Source of the DNA: a virus
Strand: one strand, 5' to 3'
Length of the DNA stretch: 24,850 nucleotides
Virus record (IMG/VR): IMGVR_UViG_3300005548_000032
Location: 1-24,850 of that record
Shown here: positions 6,648-13,541 of the stretch, in pieces
How positions within the stretch are numbered: the stretch's first letter is position 1
How the letters are laid out: each line of letters begins with the position of its first letter
Made by a program: the position numbers and the translations under genes
The notes under the pieces: model-generated
What the model was told of the DNA's origin: nothing
The model's database searches: none
The model's input: only the letters and a program-made list of their open reading frames with translations

Positions 6648-7838
6648 ATGGCCACACCTATCGTATACGATTCTGGCGACTCTGGCGCCCCACAGCTCAC
6701 GATTCCAACAGGCTCCCAGGTCATCGCCACCTACCAGCAGGTGCTCAATGTCATCAAGACCTGTCTTGTTGGCACAGGTACAGCATACGGCTCGAAAACG
6801 GCTGCCGGTTGGACCATGGCGTATGACTCTTCAACCAGCGGCACCAACCCACGAATGGCGCTGCGTCAGGGATCAGGTTCTCAGTTCTACATTCGAATTG
6901 ATGCCGGCGGCCTGTCTGGTGCTCTTGGACAGCCATACGGCACAGCTCAGCTGAACGTCGTGTCAGCTGGTACGATTTCTATCGGACGACGCTTCTTGCG
7001 CGTGCGTGGTTATGAAACGATGTCAAACGTCGACACCGGTACCAACCTTTTCCCAACCTTGGGTCAGGCCCCGGAGTCATCTTCCGTTTCATTTTATTGG
7101 GCGTGGGCATGTGGAGCTAACTCGATTGCTTCTCCAGCTTCAAGCATCACGATTCCGTGGACGATCATCGCGACAGACAGCTTCTTCTACATCCGTTTCT
7201 TCTCGAATTTCGGATGCGGCGCCACGGACACATCTATCACAACATACTTCTTCGGAGACTTCATCACCGGACTGTCGTCTGATCCGTACAAGTGCATCAT
7301 TTACGCTAACTCTGACGTATCTACAACAACAGCGACCGCTGGTACGGCTACGCTCCCGAATGCCAATACGGTGAACGCTACGACGCTTGCTCATTATCAC
7401 CCATTCAATGGAGCTGGCGCTGCTGCCACACCAGGCACCAACCCTGGAAACATGTTGGGTTCCTACAACAATCTGTGGATTGCGCGTCCGTACATCGGTG
7501 TTGGTTCTCCTGTCAACGTTGGATTGCACTCAGATTACTACAAGTGTTCTGACGAATTCGGGAACGGCAATTTGGATTACCCGGAGAAGGCAACAGGCTC
7601 ACTCTTTGTCTCGAAATGCTACATTCATGAACCGACGTCGGGTTACTTGGTCCGTGGAACTCTCCCTGGTCTATGGATCCCAAATCACACGCGGCCATTG
7701 TCTGACATGGTGACCTTCGCTGGAACAGGAGCGTTCAGCGGACAGAACCTGATTTCACTCAGAAACGCGCGTTATGCGACGGATCTGAACTCGTATAACG
7801 TCATCGTCCAACTTGGTGATTGGGCCGCAGGACCGTAA
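6648..7838 (+). CDS. Phage virion protein, 'CLV-GYGSK-AGW' family, copy B1
   Basis: A 396-residue protein of a family common in tailed phages and prophages and generally annotated as virion structural protein. Hallmarks seen are an N terminus TPIVYDSGDSGAPQL, the block CLVGTGTAYGSKTAAGW (~residues 39-55), ALRQGSGSQFYIRID (~72-86), RGYETMSNVDTGTNLFP (~119-135), a central YFFGD followed by CIIYANSD, and a near-C-terminal RGTLPGLWIPNH. The ribosome site GAGAAG (6637-6642) and ATG 6648 fix the start. The exact position in the virion is not known to me; its setting between LamG fibre genes suggests a tail-associated structural component. It overlaps its own paralogue by one base (TAATG). Confidence 0.75.
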   Translation: MATPIVYDSGDSGAPQLTIPTGSQVIATYQQVLNVIKTCLVGTGTAYGSKTAAGWTMAYDSSTSGTNPRMALRQGSGSQFYIRIDAGGLSGALGQPYGTAQLNVVSAGTISIGRRFLRVRGYETMSNVDTGTNLFPTLGQAPESSSVSFYWAWACGANSIASPASSITIPWTIIATDSFFYIRFFSNFGCGATDTSITTYFFGDFITGLSSDPYKCIIYANSDVSTTTATAGTATLPNANTVNATTLAHYHPFNGAGAAATPGTNPGNMLGSYNNLWIARPYIGVGSPVNVGLHSDYYKCSDEFGNGNLDYPEKATGSLFVSKCYIHEPTSGYLVRGTLPGLWIPNHTRPLSDMVTFAGTGAFSGQNLISLRNARYATDLNSYNVIVQLGDWAAGP

Positions 7839-8986
7839 TGTCAACACCTATCGCCTACTCTTCTCTTGACCCAGGCGCCCCGCAAGTAATCGGAAACAAT
7901 CCACTCAGCGTTCTCAACATGTTGATCTGCTGTTTGGTGACCGGATACATCGGGAAGCCTGGTGCTGGCTGGTCTATCTATTCGTTCGACCCTGTCAACT
8001 GCACCCTGGTCTTGCAACAGGGGCCAGGCGGCACAACTTCTACTTCCCAGAAGTACCTGATCATCAGTCAGCCGAAGGTGGTTACATCCACAGCGGCTTG
8101 GACGACAGGCGTCTTCGCATTCGATGTGCGGGGCGCCGAGAACATGAGTGGCTCCACACCAGTCAATGTATTCCCGTCCACGAATAACAATTCGTATTGG
8201 TGCTTCATGGGCGGGCGCACTTCTTCAGTCGGTGTCGATCCAAGCGTTGTCTTGAATTACAATTCGAATATCAAATGGGGCCTGGTAGCAGACGACCGTG
8301 GACTCTACGTCAAGTTTGAACCTCTCCTGTTGATGCCAGGTGGCGCCTACTTGGGTGGCAAGGCAATCTACTTCTTTGGGGATCTGGCTAACCAGATTCA
8401 GAATGATTCGTCCTGCATCATCTATTCGAATTGGGATGTTACTGCAACTTCGGCAACAGCAACATACGGAAAGTTTGCCTTCAACGACACGACACAGCTT
8501 GCTGGTGTCTCTAACACCACAGGATTTTACGCCGATCCGTTCATCTCCATGAACAATTTCGGCGGTGTCAATGCTGGACTCTGGGCATCCAGGCAGATTT
8601 CTCAGAACTTCAACCCAATCAACCTGGGTACAGAATCGACTGACGGATTGTTCCTACAGACAGCAACGATCAATACACTGGGTGTTGACGCATTCAACAA
8701 GACGGTGACCCTTTCGAATCTGTTCTTGTACGAACAAAATGGCGCTATCCGTGGCACCTTCCCGGGCCTCTATGTCCCATCCACCAACCTGTTCAATTAC
8801 CCAGCTGTGGCAGCCGATATCATCATCAGTGTCAACAATATCCCGATGCAGTTCTGGCACTACACCACCGCAGGTCTCTCTGCTACTGTTCCTAACACAG
8901 AGGTCAATTCCCTGAGTACCTTCGGAACAGGCGGACGTGGTGATGATCTGAGAGTATTCATTCGACTCGACTCCTGGGGTAGATAA
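7838..8986 (+). CDS. Phage virion protein, 'CLV-GY-K-AGW' family, copy B2
   Basis: A 382-residue paralogue of the preceding gene. Shared landmarks in the same order are TPIAYSSLDPGAPQV at the N terminus, CCLVTGYIGKPGAGW, LVLQQGPGG...KYLIIS, VRGAENMSGSTPVNVFPS, YFFGDLANQ with CIIYSNWDV, and RGTFPGLYVPS near the C terminus. ATG 7838 overlaps the upstream stop (TAATG); a longer in-frame frame from 7820 begins inside the neighbour and is rejected. It has diverged further from the usual family pattern than copy B1 (for example GKPGAGW in place of GSKTAAGW), as expected for a duplicate free to vary. Probable virion surface component; copy-specific function unknown. Confidence 0.72.
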   Translation: MSTPIAYSSLDPGAPQVIGNNPLSVLNMLICCLVTGYIGKPGAGWSIYSFDPVNCTLVLQQGPGGTTSTSQKYLIISQPKVVTSTAAWTTGVFAFDVRGAENMSGSTPVNVFPSTNNNSYWCFMGGRTSSVGVDPSVVLNYNSNIKWGLVADDRGLYVKFEPLLLMPGGAYLGGKAIYFFGDLANQIQNDSSCIIYSNWDVTATSATATYGKFAFNDTTQLAGVSNTTGFYADPFISMNNFGGVNAGLWASRQISQNFNPINLGTESTDGLFLQTATINTLGVDAFNKTVTLSNLFLYEQNGAIRGTFPGLYVPSTNLFNYPAVAADIIISVNNIPMQFWHYTTAGLSATVPNTEVNSLSTFGTGGRGDDLRVFIRLDSWGR

Positions 8987-11970
8987 TGTCCTACACCTGG
9001 GCACTCCCTACAGGCTGCCAAATCTCGACTGCGCAGAAGATGTTTGGAAACTCTTCTCTGCAGCTAGCCAACGTTAACGTTTCAGCTCTCGCTGTCAATC
9101 CCAACACGGGATATGACATGATGTGTGACAGGTTCACCATCGAGTTCTGGTTGTACATGACGACCTTTCCGGTGTCTAACAACCTGCTCATGACCTTTGG
9201 TGGGCCTGAAACCAACTTCAACGGCGGCACGCTGAATAACTCAATCGCCCTCGGCGCCCGTACAACTGCTGTATTCACCTTGAGGCAGAATCTTACTTCC
9301 GGTTCCGCCCAGGTTGATAGTACTGTGGTTCCAACAGCTGGAACATGGAATCATATCGCTATCGTGGCGAACGATGGTGCATTGTCCATTTGGGTTGGAG
9401 GAGTGTGGGGAGGAACCATCGCCACGGCATACACCACTGGCATGATCGTTCCAACAGCAATTTACTTGGCAGGTAGTACTACAGGCACAACCAATTACGT
9501 CGATAGCCTCAGGATCACCAAGAACATCGCTCGATACACAGATACGGCGAATGGATTCACCCCGCCGGCTGCTGCTTTTACCTTGGTCGGCGATCCGTAC
9601 GCATCGAATGTTGTGATCCTTGCCAACATGGAGGCGCCAAACGGCACGACTTCATACGGCGACGATTCCCCGACATGGACCGAACCTGGAGCTACTGGAA
9701 CAGTCTCTACCGAAACGAGGCAGAAAACAAACTCTGCAGGTCTTCCAACTGGCACAATAATCACCAATCCTTCATTGTTGACTGAGTCCGCTACTGGATT
9801 GTCTCGTCATCCGATCTACGTGGCCAAGTCTCTTCCAGCGTACGCCGCTCCGGCTGGATTGCCGTATCCGTGGACAGGCACTGTCACCATCAAAGCAGAC
9901 ATGCTTTCGAGAAAAGTGCTTCCGGTTGCTGTTCCCGTTCAGAGTCTTCTGACCATGAACTTCGCCGAAGACATCTTGGTGAACAACAGTATCCCATTCG
10001 ACAAGTCGCGACTCGGATTCTCCACCACACAGACACCTGACGCTTCATACAACGCATTCGTGCAAGGCGTCGTGCTCAAGGATGGATCGCCTGTTGTGGG
10101 AGCCAGGGTCTTCCTGGAAGCGCCAGATACGGTCCAGGTCAGAACGCCACCTGTCATCACGAAGGCAGACGGTTCGTTTGTGTTCCATGGACTGAATCCG
10201 CTTGTCCGTTACAGTGCTCGTTGCTTCCCACCAGGTTCAATTGATGCCGACGCACTGATCTGGTCTCAGATCAAAACGATTCCGTACGCCATCGGGGTCA
10301 CAGGTGAGTTCACGCAGAACCTGTCCACGGGAACAATTGATTCGACTGTTATCTTCTCTGGTGGCTTTGCAGGCAACACACCTACAACTCCATTCACAGT
10401 ATCTGTGGTTTCTGGATCTATCCCATCAGGAACTACTCTGGCACAATCCGGACGCCAATTGCAGCTTCTTGGCACGATCCCCTCCGCCGACCCCTTCTTC
10501 AGCAATGTCAAAATGTTGTTCCAATTCAACGAATCGAACGGAACATCATCTCCTGTTGAAGTCAAAGGTCATTCTTACACCAAGACGGGGTCGCCTGTAC
10601 TTTCGAATGTAGCGCCAGCATATGGCACGACTTCGTTGTACCTGGATGGTAGCTCGTACTTGGAGATGGCTTCTAGTTCTGACTGGACATTGGGAACTTC
10701 GGATTTCACATTTGAGGGGCACTTCAATTTCAAATCAGGCGGAACGGGTGCCCGATTTATCTTCGGTGCAACAGGCGTGGGCCTGTACTACAACTCCAAT
10801 CAGATCCTCCTGTGGGCGTCTGGTAACGTTTTGGCGACAGGTACTACTATCACTGAAGACACCGATTACCACATTGCCCTCGTGCGTGACCACACACAAA
10901 CGAACAACTGGATTCTGTATATCAATGGTGTCAATACGATAACTGGTGCTTCAGCGGTTTCATTGTCTGGAACAGACTTCCGTTTGTTCGGAAATTCTGC
11001 GATTGGTGTTCCATTCTACGGGTATGCAAAGGGTGTGCGTCTAACCAAGGCTGTCCGATACACAGGAACGTTTACTCCGCCAACAGCGGATCTCCCAGTA
11101 GTGAACGTGTTGGACTACAAGTTCACGCTCAAGGTGTCAGGTGTTTCCGCGTATACCACACCTGCCTTGGTTGATTTTGAGATCAAGAACCCAACTATCC
11201 CAGGAAAGACTCTTGGAGTAGCCCGAGCACAATCAGGCGAAGTATTGAACTGGTGGAAGAACCTGGCCATCTTCCTTGACTTCGAGAATACAGGAGCGGC
11301 AGGCCTTTCCACCTCTGGTTCAACCTACGTGGTGGACAAGGCATTCAAGATGGGCTGGAAGAACTCTAGTACCACGAAGATCATCACGAACACGAAATCC
11401 AAGTTTGGATCCCAGTGTGGATACTGGTCTGATGCTTCTGCTGGTTCTTGGTTCTCCAAGACGTATGAAATGACTCCCCTCAACCAGCAGTTGGTCACGT
11501 TGGCCAACCAGCCATTCTCGTTTGAGATGTGGGTCTTCCTGACAGCCTATCCGACGTCAGGAAACTTCTACTTCTTGCTCAACAAGGACATCAATACAGG
11601 AACGAGAGACTGGGCCGCGGCAATCAATTCAACTGGCAACCTGTCCCACAACCTGTGGCTGAATAACACCACGAACGTTACTGTCACCAGCTCGGGTACA
11701 GTTACATTGAACCAGTGGGTTCATCTGTACGGAGCACGCAACGGAAACAACCTCATGGTTGCCATCGACGGAACGATGACGACAGCCAACATCGGAAATG
11801 TCTACAACTCAGACGCCAATACGCAAATCACCTTGGGCGCTTCACAGGCTGATACATCTCAGACGCGCTTCCAGGGATACATGGACCAGGTACTTTTCTT
11901 TGGTGGATGGGCTCGCTACACTGCTAACTTCACTCCCGACTCAACCGTCTTTAACCCATTGATCTACTGA
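8986..11970 (+). CDS. 994-residue multi-domain LamG/Ig-like tail fibre protein C1
   Basis: The largest gene here. Visible modules are: LamG1 (~1-200; RFTIEFWLYMTTFP, GTWNHIAIVAND...WVGG, DSLRITKNIARYT); a fragment that looks like only the first strands of another LamG (~203-245, DPYASNVVILANMEAPNGT); a carboxypeptidase-regulatory-like sandwich (~354-420, VQGVVLKDGSPVVGARVFLE...ADGSFVFHGL); an Ig-like/He_PIG start (~450-502, SVVSGSIPSGTTLAQSG...LLGTIPSADP); LamG2 (~503-705, SNVKMLFQFNESNGTSS...VRLTKAVRYTGTFTPP); the likely end of the same Ig-like fold (~708-735, YKFTLKVSG); and LamG3 (~753-994, FSFEMWVFLTAYPTSGN). LamG3 is closely related to the LamG of the next gene. The protein is inferred to be a long tail fibre or surface adhesin. 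ATG overlaps the upstream TAA (TAATG). Confidence 0.8.
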   Translation: MSYTWALPTGCQISTAQKMFGNSSLQLANVNVSALAVNPNTGYDMMCDRFTIEFWLYMTTFPVSNNLLMTFGGPETNFNGGTLNNSIALGARTTAVFTLRQNLTSGSAQVDSTVVPTAGTWNHIAIVANDGALSIWVGGVWGGTIATAYTTGMIVPTAIYLAGSTTGTTNYVDSLRITKNIARYTDTANGFTPPAAAFTLVGDPYASNVVILANMEAPNGTTSYGDDSPTWTEPGATGTVSTETRQKTNSAGLPTGTIITNPSLLTESATGLSRHPIYVAKSLPAYAAPAGLPYPWTGTVTIKADMLSRKVLPVAVPVQSLLTMNFAEDILVNNSIPFDKSRLGFSTTQTPDASYNAFVQGVVLKDGSPVVGARVFLEAPDTVQVRTPPVITKADGSFVFHGLNPLVRYSARCFPPGSIDADALIWSQIKTIPYAIGVTGEFTQNLSTGTIDSTVIFSGGFAGNTPTTPFTVSVVSGSIPSGTTLAQSGRQLQLLGTIPSADPFFSNVKMLFQFNESNGTSSPVEVKGHSYTKTGSPVLSNVAPAYGTTSLYLDGSSYLEMASSSDWTLGTSDFTFEGHFNFKSGGTGARFIFGATGVGLYYNSNQILLWASGNVLATGTTITEDTDYHIALVRDHTQTNNWILYINGVNTITGASAVSLSGTDFRLFGNSAIGVPFYGYAKGVRLTKAVRYTGTFTPPTADLPVVNVLDYKFTLKVSGVSAYTTPALVDFEIKNPTIPGKTLGVARAQSGEVLNWWKNLAIFLDFENTGAAGLSTSGSTYVVDKAFKMGWKNSSTTKIITNTKSKFGSQCGYWSDASAGSWFSKTYEMTPLNQQLVTLANQPFSFEMWVFLTAYPTSGNFYFLLNKDINTGTRDWAAAINSTGNLSHNLWLNNTTNVTVTSSGTVTLNQWVHLYGARNGNNLMVAIDGTMTTANIGNVYNSDANTQITLGASQADTSQTRFQGYMDQVLFFGGWARYTANFTPDSTVFNPLIY

Positions 11971-11971
11971 T

Positions 11972-13489
11972 ATGCCTACAGCTACACTTGAACCAGTACC
12001 AATGAAGGATGGCTTCAACGTCACCTGGCCGTCAGGCGGAGTTTCGCTGTGGCTGGATTTTGATCTGATCGGGAACAATCCTGCATTCCCGGGAGTCACC
12101 CAGACACCAGGTTGGGTATTTGATCGTTCATGTTTGTACTCATGGGGCGTGAATAACGGCTTCACGATCTCCAATGTGCAAGCGCTTCCGGGCAAGAAGT
12201 ACTCGGGCATGAATACGGCCACAGCCGGAACCAACCAGAATGGTTGCTTCGTGAATGGCTCCACTATTCGAAATAATTCGATCCAGTATCCTGGAACTAC
12301 TCAGAGTTGGCAGGTGATGTCCTACGGCACAAACTTCGCCAACCGACCGTTCTCAATGGAATTCTGGGCATACATCACAGCGTATCCTACGTCTGGCAAC
12401 ACATACTACCTGGTGGCCCAATCTCTTGAAACCGGAACACCAGGTTGGCGCTGCTACATCACCTCGACTGGCGCCTTTGTTTTCAGCTGCCATGGCTCTG
12501 ATCTGGTACTCTACACAGCCAGCGGTTCTACAGTTCCCTTGAATCAGTGGAACCACTTTGCTATCGAGAGGAAGGATGACACGATCTACACATTCGTGAA
12601 TGGCGTAGCTTCCAGCAGTGTTGTACTCCCAGCAGCCATCGCTCTAGCAGACGGGACATCCAATCCGTTGGTCAGCATCATGACGTCTATTGGTGACGTT
12701 TCCACGACGAGAACAACAGGCTGGATCGACCAGGTCTTGATTACCCAGGGATTTGCCAGGTTCCCAGTGGCAGGATTCACTCCTGCAGTGCCGTATCCGC
12801 TGATCAGTACTCCATTCGGTGGAAACGTCACACCTATCGGATCACTGGCAACTCAGGCTCCGGTATCAGGTTTGATTTGGACTGTAGCACAAGGGCCTGC
12901 TGCAAGTAACTGGAATCTCCTAACAAACAGCATTGGGTCGTATGCTATCTGGACAACCAGTATCAATAACATGGCAACGGTCTATGCTGGAAGCGGTGTT
13001 CAGCTTGAAAACATCATGCACTACTTCGAAATCGTGGTCACTGGCACGGCCACAGGCAGCGGTGTCGCTATTGGAATCGTGGATCCTTCAAATGCAGCAT
13101 TCACCAGCTGGTTGGGTCAAGATACACATGGATTGGCATTCTACTACCCAACCCCTCAATTTTACGCCAATAGCAGCGTAATCTCAGGAACTTATCCAGC
13201 CAGCTGGGGTACAACTGGCGACAATCTCGGTGTGGCGATGAAGTGGGATTCTGTGAACAGCCAGCTGAGGGTCTGGCTCCGTCGTAATGGAGGGGCCTGG
13301 GGTGGTGGCGGTGATCCAGCCGCCAATACAACGCCTTCCGCCATTATCAACGGATCGTTCTTGGCTTCGGGAGTGTTCCAAGTGGCGGGCCACATCCAAT
13401 ATGCAAACGAGACGTCGCCATCTTACACCATGCGTGTTCTCCAATCAGCGGCATACACAATTCCGTCTGGCTTCTCCTACTGGGTCTAA
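11972..13489 (+). CDS. LamG plus SPRY-like tail surface protein C2
   Basis: A 505-residue protein. The N-terminal half is a LamG module (core FSMEFWAYITAYPTSGNTYY at ~124, then VPLNQWNHFAIERKDD...FVNG, WIDQVLITQGFARF), clearly paralogous to the last LamG of the upstream protein (FSFEMWVFLTAYPTSGNFYF, LNQWVHLYGARNG, YMDQVLFFGGWARY). The C-terminal part (~349-505) reads like a SPRY/B30.2-type sandwich: HYFEIVVTG...GVAIGIVDPS, HGLAFYYP, GDNLGVAMKWDSVNSQLRVW and RNGGAWGGGGDP. SPRY-like modules occur in phage tail proteins as binding domains. It starts one base after the upstream TGA (TGATATG). It is the last gene before a 52-base gap carrying possible regulatory hairpins. A receptor- or glycan-binding tail role is inferred. 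Confidence 0.78.
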   Translation: MPTATLEPVPMKDGFNVTWPSGGVSLWLDFDLIGNNPAFPGVTQTPGWVFDRSCLYSWGVNNGFTISNVQALPGKKYSGMNTATAGTNQNGCFVNGSTIRNNSIQYPGTTQSWQVMSYGTNFANRPFSMEFWAYITAYPTSGNTYYLVAQSLETGTPGWRCYITSTGAFVFSCHGSDLVLYTASGSTVPLNQWNHFAIERKDDTIYTFVNGVASSSVVLPAAIALADGTSNPLVSIMTSIGDVSTTRTTGWIDQVLITQGFARFPVAGFTPAVPYPLISTPFGGNVTPIGSLATQAPVSGLIWTVAQGPAASNWNLLTNSIGSYAIWTTSINNMATVYAGSGVQLENIMHYFEIVVTGTATGSGVAIGIVDPSNAAFTSWLGQDTHGLAFYYPTPQFYANSSVISGTYPASWGTTGDNLGVAMKWDSVNSQLRVWLRRNGGAWGGGGDPAANTTPSAIINGSFLASGVFQVAGHIQYANETSPSYTMRVLQSAAYTIPSGFSYWV

Positions 13490-13493
13490 TCTC

Positions 13494-13534
13494 ACCTCGA
13501 GTCAGGTCCATTAATACGAGGTATCTCCTACCTC
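13494..13534. repeat. Two mutually exclusive 6-bp hairpins sharing one GAGGT element
   Basis: In the 52-base gap before the TGE-repeat gene, CGAGGT (13517-13522) can pair with ACCTCG (13494-13499, 17-base loop). Alternatively GAGGTA (13518-13523) pairs with TACCTC (13529-13534, 5-base loop). Both cannot form together. The only Shine-Dalgarno-like sequence upstream of ATG 13542 is this GAGGT, 19 bases away, which is too far for normal use. The stems are short, so chance cannot be excluded. Confidence 0.4.
13511..13517 (+). promoter_or_regulatory. Weak late-promoter-like motif (TTAATAC)
   Basis: TTAATAC differs by one base from the TAAATAC seen in the other gaps and is the only such candidate in this gap. 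If used, the transcript would start near 13522, inside the left arm of the GAGGTA/TACCTC hairpin. The leader would be about 20 bases with no evident ribosome site. Confidence 0.25.
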
Positions 13535-13541
13535 TTTGACC

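Noticed and set aside
13512-13525. TAATACGA resembling the start of a T7 RNA polymerase promoter
   Set aside because: Only the first eight bases match; the remaining CTCACTATAG part is absent and no single-subunit polymerase is seen.
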